From contig NZ_JAMSKT010000014.1 in NCBI RefSeq assembly GCF_023806125.1, positions 24,306 through 88,305 of the forward strand: a stretch of DNA of 64,000 nucleotides, read 5' to 3'. This document shows, one piece after another, positions 44,371 through 53,863 of the stretch. The translations under genes were made by a program, and so were the position numbers. Source of the stretch: Clostridium caldaquaticum. GTDB taxonomy: Bacteria; Bacillota; Clostridia; Clostridiales; Clostridiaceae. The notes beneath the pieces were generated by a model. That model saw only the letters and a program-made list of their open reading frames with translations. It had not been told where the DNA came from and ran no database searches. How positions within the stretch are numbered: the stretch's first letter is position 1; the number at the start of each line of letters is the position of its first letter.

Positions 44371-44483
44371 AGTACTATTATTTGAATAATTAATATTTTA
44401 GTTTGATAAACTTTAAATATACTTATATTATTTAGTCAATTATATTATTTTAATAGCGGCCGCTTAAAAAGGGGAGATAAATA

Positions 44484-45143
44484 ATGTTTAAAGCAGCAAT
44501 TTTTGATATGGATGGAGTTATTATAGATAGTGAACCAATATACTATAAAATATGCAGTGAGTTCCTTAATGGTTTAAATGTGAATATGACAAAAGATGAG
44601 TACTATACTTATGTGGGAAAGCCAGCAGAGGAAATGTGGAAAAGTTTAAAGAAAAAATATAATTTAAAGGAGTCTATTGAAGAACTGGTTAAGATAAATA
44701 GAGAAAATTACATAAACTATTTAAAAACCAGCACTGAAGAAAAGCTGATAGATGGTGTTATGGAGTTAATGAAAAGTTTATATGAAAATAACATAAAGCT
44801 TGCTTTAGCATCCTCAACATCTTTAAAAAATATATATACTGTATTGGATAAGTTTAATTTAACAAAATTTTTTCAGGTAATAGTCAGTGGAGATGATATA
44901 AAAGAAGGAAAAACTTCACCACAAATATTCTTATATACTGCGGAAAAATTAAAGGCTGCACCCTGTGAGTGTATAGTTATTGAAGATTCCTGCTTGGGAA
45001 TAAATTCAGCAAAGAAAGCAGGAATGAAATGCATAGCAATTGATAATGTTAACTCTGGAAAACAGGATAGAAGCAGTGCAGATTTAATAATTAAAAGCTT
45101 TAGTGATATAGATTACTTTAAGTTATGTTCTATATGTAAATAA
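44484..45143 (+). CDS. HAD-superfamily phosphatase, beta-phosphoglucomutase-like (copy 2)
   Basis: 219 residues, colinear with copy 1 and sharing DMDGVI-DSE, the cap pattern, VIEDS and the NVNSGKQD tail motif, but differing at many positions, so an old duplication. Motif II reads SSTS, motif III KTSPQIF (the Lys is kept). RBS AAGGGGAG. A GCGGCCGC 8-mer sits 20 bases upstream (44456-44463), unusual in such AT-rich DNA. Confidence 0.87.
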   Translation: MFKAAIFDMDGVIIDSEPIYYKICSEFLNGLNVNMTKDEYYTYVGKPAEEMWKSLKKKYNLKESIEELVKINRENYINYLKTSTEEKLIDGVMELMKSLYENNIKLALASSTSLKNIYTVLDKFNLTKFFQVIVSGDDIKEGKTSPQIFLYTAEKLKAAPCECIVIEDSCLGINSAKKAGMKCIAIDNVNSGKQDRSSADLIIKSFSDIDYFKLCSICK

Positions 45144-45144
45144 T

Positions 45145-45176
45145 AAAGAGCTACCTCGGTATGAGATAGCTCTTTA
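45145..45176. terminator. Bidirectional terminator between HAD copy 2 and hydA
   Basis: AAAGAGCTA pairs with TAGCTCTTT with further CTC/GAG pairing inside, flanked by A/T-rich ends on both sides. Confidence 0.8.
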
Positions 45177-45178
45177 AA

Positions 45179-46921
45179 TTATAGTTTTTGTCTCTTTACA
45201 TAATGAGTATGGAGCAGCTCATGAGCTTTTTCACCATAAGGTTCTCCTAAGAAATCTTCATAAAGCTTTATAACAGCTTCATTTTCGTGAGATTTTCTCT
45301 TAACTTTTCCTCTATCTTCTTCGTAAATAGCTAAAGCACGTTTCTTTACTATTTCTACATTACCGTGAATATATGGCTGACCACCGCCGCCTATACATCC
45401 GCCAGGGCAGGCCATTATTTCAATAGCATGGTAATTAGCTTCGCCCTTTTGTATAGCTTCAAGTATCTTACGGGCATTTCCAAGTCCGTGAGCAACGGCA
45501 ACATTAACATCTATATCGTCAATTTTAATTATTGCTTCTTTAACGCCATCCATACCTCTTAGTGCATGGAATTCAACGTCTTCCAGTGTTTTGTTAGTAA
45601 GCCATTCATAAGCTGTACGAAGTGCTGCTTCTAAAACTCCTCCAGTTGCACCGAAGATTACAGAAGCACCAGTAGATTCTCCAAGAGGATTATCAAAATC
45701 ACTTTCTGGTAGTGAAGCAAAGTTTATACCAGCTTCTTTAAGCATTTTAGCTAATTCTCTTGTTGTTATAACTATATCAACATCCTGAATTCCGTCACGA
45801 GATAATTCAGGTCTTGCAGCTTCGTATTTTTTAGCAAGACAAGGCATAACTGAAACTACCACGATATTTTTAGGATCTATTCCAAGTTTTTCAGCTAAGT
45901 AAGTTTTTGCAACAGCTCCAAACATTTCATGAGGAGATTTGCAGGTTGAAGGTATATCTAGTAAATCAGGGAATTGATGTTCAAAGAACTTAACCCATCC
46001 TGGGCAGCAGCTTGTTAATATTGGTAATCTTCCGCCATGTTTAAATCTATGAACAAATTCGGAAGCTTCTTCCATAATTGTTAAATCAGCTGCGAAATCT
46101 GTGTCAAACACTTTATCAAACCCTAAATTACGAAGAGCAGATACCATTTTTCCAGTTACAATTGTACCTGGTTCCATTCCGAATTCTTCTCCAAGGGCAA
46201 CTCTTACTGCTGGAGCAGTTTGAACTATTACAAACTTCTCTTTGTTTCTAAGAGCTCTCCAAACTTTAGGAATATTGCTCACTTCTGTAAGTGCAGCAGT
46301 TGGACAGACAGCAACGCATTGACCGCAGAAAGTACAGGAAGTCTCAGTCATAGGTAAATTAAATGCAGGAGCAACTACTGTTTGGAAACCTCTGTCAACA
46401 CCTGATAATACGTTAACGGTCTGAACTTTATTACACATAGTTTCACATCTTCTGCAAAGAATACATTTGTCAAGATTTCTAACTATGGAATAACTGGAAT
46501 CATCTATTTCGTATGTGGACATTTCACCTTTATATGGAATATCACGTACACCTAAATCAGCGGCAATCTGCTGAAGTTCACAATCAGTATTTTTAGCACA
46601 GGTTAAACAATCTTTTGGATGGTCTGATAAAAGAAGTTCAACAACTGTTCTTCTGGCATTTATAGCACGAAGACTGTCTGTTCTTACAACCATCTTGTCA
46701 TAAACAGGAGTAGCACAAGATGGAGCTAAATTTCTTCTTCCTTCTACTTCAACCATACACACTCTGCAGGAAGCAGTTTGATTAACCATTTTTGTATCAT
46801 GTAAATTTAAGTGGCACAAAGTAGGGATTTTTATATTAAGGAGTTTGGCTGCTTCTAGTATAGTTGTTCCTTCCTCTACCTGAACCTGTCTGTTGTTTAT
46901 TGTTACAGTTACTAAACTCAA
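45179..46921 (-). CDS. hydA: [FeFe] hydrogenase catalytic subunit of a bifurcating/NADH-dependent complex
   Basis: 580 residues from TTG 46921 (AGAGGTG six bases upstream; GTG at 46930 overlaps it). N-terminal [2Fe-2S] domain, a Cys/His [4Fe-4S] segment (HPKDCLTCAKNTDC), two ferredoxin-type [4Fe-4S] sites (CILCRRCETMC and CTFCGQCVAVC), then the H-cluster motifs TSCCPGW (about 303), MPCLAKKYE (about 359) and MACPGGCIGGGGQP (about 503), and the small subunit tail. Reduces protons to H2. Last of three genes with NuoF- and NuoE-like subunits, the layout of electron-bifurcating hydrogenases that use NADH plus reduced ferredoxin. Confidence 0.95.
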   Translation of the reverse strand: MSLVTVTINNRQVQVEEGTTILEAAKLLNIKIPTLCHLNLHDTKMVNQTASCRVCMVEVEGRRNLAPSCATPVYDKMVVRTDSLRAINARRTVVELLLSDHPKDCLTCAKNTDCELQQIAADLGVRDIPYKGEMSTYEIDDSSYSIVRNLDKCILCRRCETMCNKVQTVNVLSGVDRGFQTVVAPAFNLPMTETSCTFCGQCVAVCPTAALTEVSNIPKVWRALRNKEKFVIVQTAPAVRVALGEEFGMEPGTIVTGKMVSALRNLGFDKVFDTDFAADLTIMEEASEFVHRFKHGGRLPILTSCCPGWVKFFEHQFPDLLDIPSTCKSPHEMFGAVAKTYLAEKLGIDPKNIVVVSVMPCLAKKYEAARPELSRDGIQDVDIVITTRELAKMLKEAGINFASLPESDFDNPLGESTGASVIFGATGGVLEAALRTAYEWLTNKTLEDVEFHALRGMDGVKEAIIKIDDIDVNVAVAHGLGNARKILEAIQKGEANYHAIEIMACPGGCIGGGGQPYIHGNVEIVKKRALAIYEEDRGKVKRKSHENEAVIKLYEDFLGEPYGEKAHELLHTHYVKRQKL

Positions 46922-46967
46922 AACCTTCACCTCTTCCGATATATTATAAGATGGAGCGATCTAAAAT

Positions 46968-48863
46968 TTAATGTTTGATTATAGCTTTAACTGGACAAGC
47001 TGTTTGACAAGCACCGCACTTAATGCATTTTTCCTGATCTATAACATGCTGAGTTTTTACTTTACCGCTTATACAAGATACAGGACATTGTCTTGCACAT
47101 TTTGTACAGCCTATGCATTTGTCAGTAATGTAGTACTGCATAAGAGCCTGACAAACACCTGCAGGACATCGTTTTTCTTTAACGTGAGCTTCATATTCAT
47201 GCATAAAATACTTCATTGTACTAAGTACTGGGTTTGGTGCAGTCTGACCAAGTCCACATAGAGAAGTATCTTTAATTGTTTCAGAAAGTTCTTTTAAATC
47301 AACTAAATCTTGTTCTGTTCCTTTGCCTTCAGTTATTCTTGTAAGTATTTCAAGAAGACGTTTATTACCAACACGACAAGGAGTACATTTACCACAGGAC
47401 TCATCTACTGTAAATTCAAGATAGAATTTAGCTATATCTACCATACAGTTATCTTCGTCCATAACAATCATTCCGCCTGAACCCATCATGGAACCAATTG
47501 CATTTAAGGATTCGTAATCAATTGGGCTGTCTAATGCTTCAGCAGGTATACATCCTCCGGAAGGTCCTCCTGTTTGTACTGCCTTGAACTTACGGCCGTT
47601 TTTAATTCCTCCGCCGATGTCGTAGATAATTTCTCTAAGAGTAGTTCCCATAGGAACTTCTACAAGACCAACATTATTTACTTTACCAGCTAGAGCAAAA
47701 ACTTTAGTTCCTTTAGAAGTTTTAGTTCCCATTGAACTGTACCAAGCAGGTCCGTTTAGTATAATCGGAGGTATGTTGGCAAAGGTTTCAACGTTATTTA
47801 CGCAGGTTGGCTTTTCCCAAAGTCCGCTTACTGCAGGGAAAGGAGGTTTTGTTGTTGGCTCTCCACGGTTTCCTTCTATAGAATGGATAAGAGCTGTTTC
47901 TTCTCCGCATACAAAAGCTCCTGCACCATATTTAATAAATAAGTCAAAGTTAAAATCTGTACCTAATATATTCTTTCCAAGAAGCCCTAATTCACGAGCT
48001 TGGCTTATAGCAAGTCTAAGTCTTTCTATGGCTAGAGGATATTCAGCTCTTATATAAATATATCCTTCGCTGGCTCCTATAGCATAGCCGGCAATAGCCA
48101 TAGCTTCAATAACACTGTTAGCATCTCCTTCAAGAATGGAACGATCCATAAATGCGCCTGGATCTCCTTCGTCAGCATTACAGATTATATATTTTTGTTC
48201 TGCTTTGCTTCTTCTGGCAAATAGCCATTTCTGTCCTGTGGAGAAACCTCCGCCTCCACGTCCGCGAAGTCCTGAATCTATCATAGTTTGAATAACATCT
48301 TCAGGTTTCATGGATGTTAGAACTTTTCCAAGAGCAAGATAACCATCTGCTGCAATATATTCTCTTATATCTTCAGGATTTATAAGTCCGCAGTTTCTTA
48401 AAGCTATACGTTGCTGCTTTCCGTAGAAGGACATTTCATCCTGTCTTTTAACTTTTTCTTTAAGAGTAGGTTCTTCATATAAAAGTCTCTCAACAACGTT
48501 TCCGTTAACAAGATGATCTCGAACTATGTCTTCAGCATCTTCAGGTTTTACATGAACATAAAATACGTTGTCAGGACTTACTTTAACTATAGGTCCTTTT
48601 TCACAGAAACCAAAGCAGCCTGTAATTGATACATTAACTTTATCAGTTAAACCAGCCAGGTCTATATAACGCTTTAAATTTCTAACTATTTGATCACTTC
48701 TGGAGGCCTTACAGCCTGTTCCTCCACAAACTAGAATGTCTCTTTTTTCTATTTTGTTTTCCTCGGCAGGCACATGAGTGTTGTCAAATTTTCTTAAGCG
48801 TAGAAGAGGTTTATATTCCTGATTTAATTTTTGAAGTTCTTCTAAAGAATGAATTTTATCCAA
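46968..48863 (-). CDS. hydB: NuoF-like flavoprotein subunit of the hydrogenase complex
   Basis: 631 residues, TTG start with GGGAGGG upstream. An N-terminal thioredoxin-like [2Fe-2S] domain (CGGTGCKASRS, CFGFCEKGP), the FMN/NAD-binding GLRGRGGGGFSTG and ICNADEGDPGAFMDRS, the CGKCTPCRVG [4Fe-4S] site, and two C-terminal ferredoxin clusters (CIGCTKCARQCP, CIKCGACQTACP). It oxidises NADH on FMN and splits electrons towards the hydrogenase. Read upstream of hydA with a 46-base gap. Confidence 0.95.
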   Translation of the reverse strand: MDKIHSLEELQKLNQEYKPLLRLRKFDNTHVPAEENKIEKRDILVCGGTGCKASRSDQIVRNLKRYIDLAGLTDKVNVSITGCFGFCEKGPIVKVSPDNVFYVHVKPEDAEDIVRDHLVNGNVVERLLYEEPTLKEKVKRQDEMSFYGKQQRIALRNCGLINPEDIREYIAADGYLALGKVLTSMKPEDVIQTMIDSGLRGRGGGGFSTGQKWLFARRSKAEQKYIICNADEGDPGAFMDRSILEGDANSVIEAMAIAGYAIGASEGYIYIRAEYPLAIERLRLAISQARELGLLGKNILGTDFNFDLFIKYGAGAFVCGEETALIHSIEGNRGEPTTKPPFPAVSGLWEKPTCVNNVETFANIPPIILNGPAWYSSMGTKTSKGTKVFALAGKVNNVGLVEVPMGTTLREIIYDIGGGIKNGRKFKAVQTGGPSGGCIPAEALDSPIDYESLNAIGSMMGSGGMIVMDEDNCMVDIAKFYLEFTVDESCGKCTPCRVGNKRLLEILTRITEGKGTEQDLVDLKELSETIKDTSLCGLGQTAPNPVLSTMKYFMHEYEAHVKEKRCPAGVCQALMQYYITDKCIGCTKCARQCPVSCISGKVKTQHVIDQEKCIKCGACQTACPVKAIIKH

Positions 48864-48886
48864 TCCTTTTCCCTCCCTAAATAAAA

Positions 48887-49369
48887 TTAATCTTGATATT
48901 CAGCTAAAATCTTTTTTACATCGTTTGGAGTAACATGACCATAAACTCTATCGTTTACTGTTACTACGGGAGCTAAACCGCAGGCACCTACACAGCGGAG
49001 TACTTCGATAGTAAACTTTCCATCAGGAGTAGTTTCTCCAACTTTAATGTCAAGCTGTTTTTCAAGCTCTGATAAAACATTAGCGGCACCACGAACAAAG
49101 CACGCGGTTCCCATGCATACATTTACTACATTTTCACCTCTAGGAGTTGTAGTAAAGTAGGAATAAAAGCTTACTACTCCAAAAACCTTAGAAGCAGGTA
49201 CATTTAGTTTTTCTGCTACAAAGAGCTGTACTTCTTCGGGCAGATAACCAAATATATTCTGAGCTTTATGAAGAACTTCAATTAGTGCACCTTTTTTATT
49301 AGGTAAGCTGTTTATGAATTCTTCTAGTTCATGGAATTTTTCTTCGACTAATACACTTTTACACATCAT
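48887..49369 (-). CDS. hydC: NuoE-like [2Fe-2S] subunit of the hydrogenase complex
   Basis: 160 residues, the usual 24-kDa-type size. N-terminal helical part (LPNKKGALIEVLHKAQNIFGYLP) then a thioredoxin-like [2Fe-2S] domain with CMGTACFVRGA and the CVGACGLAP pair. RBS AAGGAGG. First gene of hydCBA; the expected promoter and Rex-like palindrome lie just upstream. Confidence 0.94.
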   Translation of the reverse strand: MMCKSVLVEEKFHELEEFINSLPNKKGALIEVLHKAQNIFGYLPEEVQLFVAEKLNVPASKVFGVVSFYSYFTTTPRGENVVNVCMGTACFVRGAANVLSELEKQLDIKVGETTPDGKFTIEVLRCVGACGLAPVVTVNDRVYGHVTPNDVKKILAEYQD

Positions 49370-49398
49370 TTTGTAACCTCCTTTGATCCTATAGTTGT

Positions 49399-49412
49399 TT
49401 GTTAATTAACAA
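49399..49412. promoter_or_regulatory. Rex-like palindrome upstream of hydC
   Basis: TTGTTAATTAACAA is a perfect 14-bp palindrome built from the two halves (TTGTTAA and TTAACAA) of the clostridial Rex operator, but without the usual 4-base spacer. A further TTAACAA half lies at about 49448-49454. It is about 60 bases downstream of the predicted start of transcription. Rex would couple hydrogenase expression to the NADH/NAD+ ratio. Confidence 0.45.
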
Positions 49413-49476
49413 TCTATAAATTTAAAAATAAAATAATTGGAGCTAAATTAACAATATGAAAACTATTTACTTTAAC

Positions 49477-49505
49477 ATTATACTAAAAACTTTAATAGAA
49501 ATTAA
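49477..49505 (-). promoter_or_regulatory. Candidate promoter of hydCBA
   Basis: Minus strand TTAATT, 17-base spacer, TATAAT, about 110 bases before hydC. Confidence 0.5.
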
Positions 49506-49652
49506 GTGGTTTTTAAAAAATTTTATATGCAAATTTGTTAATTTTTTATTTTTCAACAAGTGTTTGGATAATAATATTATGATATAATTTAATTGAAATA
49601 TGTGCTGCTTTATGGAATAATAATAATAATTTAAAAAATATAGGAGAGGAAT

Positions 49653-49862
49653 ATGTTCGGGGTAATTGACAGGTTTGAGGGGCAATTTGCCATTGTAGAA
49701 CTATATTATGGTAAAATTATAAATATTAAAAGAGAGTTGTTGCCAGAAGGGGCTAAGGAGGGGGATGTTTTAAGTATAGAGGATAAAATTACTATTAGCC
49801 TGGAGGAGACTAATAAAAGGAAAATGAAAATAGAAGAAATCACTAAAGATATATGGGAATAA
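49653..49862 (+). CDS. DUF3006 family protein
   Basis: 69 residues, a single small beta-rich domain: FGVIDRFEGQFAIVELYYGKIINIKRELLPEGAKEGDV is the DUF3006 pattern (about residues 2-39). RBS AGGAGAGG. Members often accompany metallo-beta-lactamase (ComEC-like) proteins, but none is here. Function unknown. Confidence 0.85.
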   Translation: MFGVIDRFEGQFAIVELYYGKIINIKRELLPEGAKEGDVLSIEDKITISLEETNKRKMKIEEITKDIWE

Positions 49863-49885
49863 ATATTTACAATAACTAAATGTGC

Positions 49886-49923
49886 AGGGACTATCTTTAA
49901 ATTACAATTTAAAGATACTCCCT
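49886..49923. terminator. Hairpin between convergent DUF3006 gene and pgsA
   Basis: AGGGA...TCTTTAAATT pairs with AATTTAAAGA...TCCCT in one long, near-perfect stem. It overlaps the last codons of pgsA. No strong T-run, so termination is likely but not certain. Confidence 0.6.
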
Positions 49924-50466
49924 ATTATTATTTAAATATATGTTTTTATCATCGTCTTTTTTACCTTTTTTATAAACAAACGTATAGTTAACAAGAGCTA
50001 TAAGAGCACTGGCTACTGAAAAATATAAAAGAAATTTTCCTGCAGTTTTATTAAATACGAGAATGACTATAGATACGTAAAAAAATATAGTAGATAATTT
50101 GCCTAGTTTATTTGAAGGTATTACAGTACCTTTTTTATATAGGAATACTCCGCAAAATATCATGAAAATTTCTTTGCAGGCGATAACAATAAGAATCCAA
50201 AGAGGTATATAAGATTTAATTACTAAGCATGTTAAAACTGTCATTAACATAAGTTTGTCAGCAAGTGGGTCTAAAACAATTCCTATTTTAGTTACAAGGT
50301 TATATTTCCTTGCTATATAACCATCTAGAAAGTCAGTAAAACCAGCAATTAAAAATACTATTGTTGACAAAGCCAGATTATTATTAGAAGGAGAATTTTT
50401 AAAAACTATCACAAATGCAGGGATTAGTAATAATCTGAATATAGTAAGTATATTAGGAATGTTCAT
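49909..50466 (-). CDS. pgsA: CDP-diacylglycerol-glycerol-3-phosphate 3-phosphatidyltransferase
   Basis: 185 residues from ATG 50466 (AAGGAGG upstream; an ATG at 50484 precedes that RBS). The CDP-alcohol phosphotransferase signature D-G-x2-A-R-x8-G-x3-D-x3-D is seen in DGYIARKYNL then GIVLDPLADK (about 40-63). About five membrane segments. Makes phosphatidylglycerol phosphate, the first step to PG and cardiolipin. Confidence 0.94.
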   Translation of the reverse strand: MNIPNILTIFRLLLIPAFVIVFKNSPSNNNLALSTIVFLIAGFTDFLDGYIARKYNLVTKIGIVLDPLADKLMLMTVLTCLVIKSYIPLWILIVIACKEIFMIFCGVFLYKKGTVIPSNKLGKLSTIFFYVSIVILVFNKTAGKFLLYFSVASALIALVNYTFVYKKGKKDDDKNIYLNNNREYL

Positions 50467-50708
50467 AGCAGCCTCCTTATACATTTAGCAGCATATAATA
50501 TTTATACCTGCTGAATTAAAGTATTTATAATTATTATATTAATCTTTATGTATATATGACAATATAATTGCATAAATTTAAAATCGGACACAAAGAGGCT
50601 GCTCAAAACTATAATTGCGAATGAATTTTTATTATTTAAATTAAATATTCGTATTTTTGTTGACTGTTTTATAATAATCTGATATCATGTCATAGGGAGG
50701 GATGCGGC

Positions 50709-52088
50709 ATGTATAAAAAATATGACGTAATTATAATAGGTGCAGGAGCAAGCGGGATATTTACAGCATATGAATTAGTTCGAAAAAATACGAACATTAA
50801 TATATTGATGTTAGAAAAGGGGAACAGCTTAAATAAAAGAAAATGTCCAATAGATGGAGAAAAAATAAAATCTTGTATAAATTGTAAGGTTTGCAGTATA
50901 ATGAATGGGTATGGAGGGGCAGGAAGCCTTTCTGATGGAAAATATAATATAACAAATAACTTTGGCGGAGATTTATATAAATATGTAGGTAGAGACAAAG
51001 CTTTAGAACTTATGTATTATGTAGATGAGGTGCTTTGCAAAATGGGAGGAGCAGATGCAAAGCTTTATTCTACTGCAAATTCAGATCTTAGAAGTAAGGC
51101 TCTTCAATATGATTTACATCTTTTAGATGCTAAGGTTAGACATTTAGGTACTGACAGAAACTTGGTTATTCTTCAGAATATATATGATTATTTAAGTGAT
51201 AAAATAGATATGATATTCAATAACGAGGTTTCTGATATTAATAAAACAGATGATAAGTTTATTGTTAATACTAAAAATGATACTTATGAAGCTAAAGATT
51301 TAGTTGTTGCAACAGGTCGTTCTGGTTCAAAATGGATTTCTAAAATATGTTCAAAGCTTGGTATAAAAACAGAAAGCAACAGAGTTGATATTGGAGTTAG
51401 AGTGGAGCTTCCAGCTGATGTGTTTGAGCATATAACAAAGGAAGTTTATGAAAGCAAGATAGTTTACAGAACTAAGAAATATTCAGATTTTGTTAGAACT
51501 TTCTGTATGAATCCTCATGGAGAGGTAGTCAGTGAGAACACAAATGGAATAGTAACTGTTAATGGCCACAGCTATTCAAATCCAGAACTTCATACAGATA
51601 ATACAAATTTTGCGCTGTTAGTTTCAAATCATTTTACAGAACCGTTTAAAGACAGCAATGAATATGGAGAATCTATTGCAAGACTTAGCAATATGTTAGG
51701 CGGCGGAGTGCTTGTTCAAAGATTTGGAGACTTAGTTAAAGGACGCAGAACTAACGAAGACAGATTAAGTAAGAGCTTTACAAGACCAACTCTTAATGCA
51801 ACTCCTGGAGATTTAAGTTTAGTACTGCCAAAAAGACAATTAGATGATATTATAGAAATGATATATGCTCTGGATAAGATTGCACCAGGCACAGCAAATG
51901 AAGATACACTTTTATATGGTGTTGAAGTTAAGTTCTATAATTCAAAGGTAGAAGTGGACAATAATCTCGAGACTCAGGTTAAAGGACTTTATGTGTTAGG
52001 GGATGGTTCAGGAGTAACTCACTCTTTATCACAGGCATCTGCAAGCGGAGTATATGTTGGAAGAATCTTGGCAGAAAAATATAGTTAA
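50709..52088 (+). CDS. FAD-dependent dehydrogenase, COG2509 type
   Basis: 459 residues. FAD motif [16 protein letters not shown] near the N terminus, then a conserved cysteine region [17 protein letters not shown] (about 45-62), [12 protein letters not shown], a second dinucleotide segment VVATGRSGS, and a C-terminal [22 protein letters not shown]. Matches the uncharacterised COG2509 dehydrogenases, which often lie next to purA, as here. Cytoplasmic; substrate unknown. Confidence 0.88.
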   Translation: MYKKYDVIIIGAGASGIFTAYELVRKNTNINILMLEKGNSLNKRKCPIDGEKIKSCINCKVCSIMNGYGGAGSLSDGKYNITNNFGGDLYKYVGRDKALELMYYVDEVLCKMGGADAKLYSTANSDLRSKALQYDLHLLDAKVRHLGTDRNLVILQNIYDYLSDKIDMIFNNEVSDINKTDDKFIVNTKNDTYEAKDLVVATGRSGSKWISKICSKLGIKTESNRVDIGVRVELPADVFEHITKEVYESKIVYRTKKYSDFVRTFCMNPHGEVVSENTNGIVTVNGHSYSNPELHTDNTNFALLVSNHFTEPFKDSNEYGESIARLSNMLGGGVLVQRFGDLVKGRRTNEDRLSKSFTRPTLNATPGDLSLVLPKRQLDDIIEMIYALDKIAPGTANEDTLLYGVEVKFYNSKVEVDNNLETQVKGLYVLGDGSGVTHSLSQASASGVYVGRILAEKYS

Positions 52089-52120
52089 TTAAAGTAAAAA
52101 CGAGATTGGAGGCAGGCTAT

Positions 52121-53407
52121 ATGTCAGCGTTTATAGTTGTAGGAGCACAATGGGGAGATGAAGGAAAAGGGAAGATGACAGATTATCTTGCTGAGAAGGC
52201 AGAGGTTATTGTCAGATTCCAAGGAGGAAATAATGCAGGGCATACTGTGGAAGTTGGAGACAAACAGTATAAGCTTCACCTTGTGCCTTCAGGTATTCTT
52301 TATGGTAATAAACTAAATGTAATAGGAAACGGTGTAGTTGTAGATCCAAAAGCATTATTTGATGAACTAGATTATTTAGAAGGTTTAGGAGTAAAGGTTA
52401 CACCAGAAAATTTTATTGTAAGCGATAGAGCACAGCTTATAATGCCTTACCATAAAACATTAGATGCATTAAAGGAAAAAGCTAGAGGTAAAAATGATAT
52501 AGGAACTACAGGTAAGGGTATAGGACCTGCCTATACAGACAAGGTTGAAAGAAGCGGTTTAAGGGTTTGCGACCTTATGCATATTGAAGTTTTCAGAGAA
52601 AAACTTAGTGAGAACATAAAAGCAAAAAATGAAATAATAACAAAGGTTTATGGCGGAGAAGCTTTAGATTTTGAAGCAATTTACAATGATTACGTAAAGT
52701 ATGCGGAAAGATTGAGACCTTTTGTTAGAGATATATCTGTCAGAGTTTATGATGAAATAAAAGCAGGCAAGAAGGTGCTTTTTGAAGGAGCGCAAGGAAT
52801 GCTGCTTGATATAGATTATGGAACATATCCTTATGTAACTTCATCAAATACTATAGCCGGCGGAGTCTGCACTGGAGCTGGAATAGGACCTACAATGATA
52901 ACAAATGCTGTAGGTATAGCTAAAGCCTATACTACAAGAGTTGGAAAAGGCCCATTCCCAACAGAGCTTAATGATGAAATGGGAGAATGGATAAGACAAA
53001 AAGGACATGAATACGGAGTAACTACAGGAAGGGCAAGACGCTGCGGTTGGCTTGACTTGGTTATTTTAAAGAGTACAGCAAGAATCTGCGGCTTAACAAG
53101 CTTTGTAGTAACAAAAATAGATACTTTAGCAGGATTGGATAAAATAAAGGTGTGTGTAGGTTATAAATTTGAAGATAAGGTTATAGATTACTTTCCTGCA
53201 AGTCTTGAAGATTTGGCTGAATGTGAGCCTGTGTATGAAGAATTTGATGGCTGGGATGAAAGTGTAGGTAATGCTAGAAGTTATGAAGAACTTCCAGAAA
53301 ATGCAAAGAAATATTTAAAGAGAATAGAAGAATTTACTGGAGTTAAAATTTCTATAATTTCAGTAGGACCAAGAAGAGATCAAACTATAGAAGTAGGCAG
53401 TATTTAA
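52121..53407 (+). CDS. purA: Adenylosuccinate synthetase
   Basis: 428 residues, standard length. ATG 52121 has GGAGG eight bases upstream; a TTG at 52106 overlaps that RBS. Conserved [10 protein letters not shown]-loop, [54 protein letters not shown] and the [10 protein letters not shown] motif. Converts IMP and aspartate to adenylosuccinate using GTP. Confidence 0.98.
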   Translation: MSAFIVVGAQWGDEGKGKMTDYLAEKAEVIVRFQGGNNAGHTVEVGDKQYKLHLVPSGILYGNKLNVIGNGVVVDPKALFDELDYLEGLGVKVTPENFIVSDRAQLIMPYHKTLDALKEKARGKNDIGTTGKGIGPAYTDKVERSGLRVCDLMHIEVFREKLSENIKAKNEIITKVYGGEALDFEAIYNDYVKYAERLRPFVRDISVRVYDEIKAGKKVLFEGAQGMLLDIDYGTYPYVTSSNTIAGGVCTGAGIGPTMITNAVGIAKAYTTRVGKGPFPTELNDEMGEWIRQKGHEYGVTTGRARRCGWLDLVILKSTARICGLTSFVVTKIDTLAGLDKIKVCVGYKFEDKVIDYFPASLEDLAECEPVYEEFDGWDESVGNARSYEELPENAKKYLKRIEEFTGVKISIISVGPRRDQTIEVGSI

Positions 53408-53423
53408 TTTAAGAAGTCATTAT

Positions 53424-53459
53424 AAAAGGAAGGACTAATAAACATCCTTCCTTTTAATT
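53424..53459 (+). terminator. Terminator after purA
   Basis: AAAAGGAAGGA (53424-53434) pairs with TCCTTCCTTTT (53445-53455). Confidence 0.85.
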
Positions 53460-53484
53460 TACAAAATAAATTAAAAAATGTTTA

Positions 53485-53512
53485 TTGTAATATCTTTATT
53501 ATTTAATATAAT
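53485..53512 (+). promoter_or_regulatory. Candidate promoter of the first DUF1858 gene
   Basis: TTGTAA, 16-base spacer, TATAAT; a second TATAAT follows at about 53518. Confidence 0.5.
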
Positions 53513-53527
53513 TCTGTTATAATTGAA

Positions 53528-53556
53528 TTAAATCATACTAAAACAGTATGATTTAA
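53528..53556 (+). promoter_or_regulatory. Inverted repeat in the leader of the first DUF1858 gene
   Basis: Perfect 12-base arms TTAAATCATACT (53528-53539) and AGTATGATTTAA (53545-53556) with a five-base loop, between the predicted promoter and the RBS. It could be an operator or an mRNA 5' stem-loop. Confidence 0.55.
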
Positions 53557-53582
53557 TTTGTATAGAAAAGAGGGATGGCAGT

Positions 53583-53765
53583 ATGATTACTAAGGATATG
53601 ACTATTGGGGAAGTAGTTAGAAATTTTCCTGATTCAGTTGGGATATTAATGAGCTTTGGAATGGGTTGTGTGGGATGCCCTGCATCTCAGGCTGAAACAC
53701 TTGAAGAAGCTGCAATGGTTCACGGCTTTGAGGTTGAAGAATTATTACAAGCATTAAATCAATAA
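53583..53765 (+). CDS. DUF1858 protein, copy 1
   Basis: 60 residues. The family pattern is complete: MTIGEVVRNFPDSVGILMSFGMGCVGCPASQAETLEEA, with a CVGC pair (about C29/C32). DUF1858 domains are found alone or attached to hybrid-cluster and other redox proteins and may carry a disulfide or bind a ligand. RBS GAGGGATGG. Its neighbour 98 bases on is a clear duplicate. Confidence 0.9.
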   Translation: MITKDMTIGEVVRNFPDSVGILMSFGMGCVGCPASQAETLEEAAMVHGFEVEELLQALNQ

Positions 53766-53771
53766 TTTAAT

Positions 53772-53806
53772 AAAAATACCAAGAGTAAGAATCCTGAGTA
53801 TTTTTT
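53772..53806 (+). terminator. Weak terminator between the DUF1858 genes
   Basis: AAAAATAC pairs with GTATTTTT across an 18-base loop, with T-rich end. Weak stem; may be partial. Confidence 0.45.
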
Positions 53807-53863
53807 ATTAAATTTTTGTAATAATAAATAAGAAGTATTAATCTTTGTAAAGAAGGTGAATTT

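Noticed and set aside
49467..49685. Minus-strand frame in the hyd promoter region
   Set aside because: Extremely AT-rich, Leu/Ile/Asn/Lys composition typical of non-coding DNA, and covers the predicted promoter.
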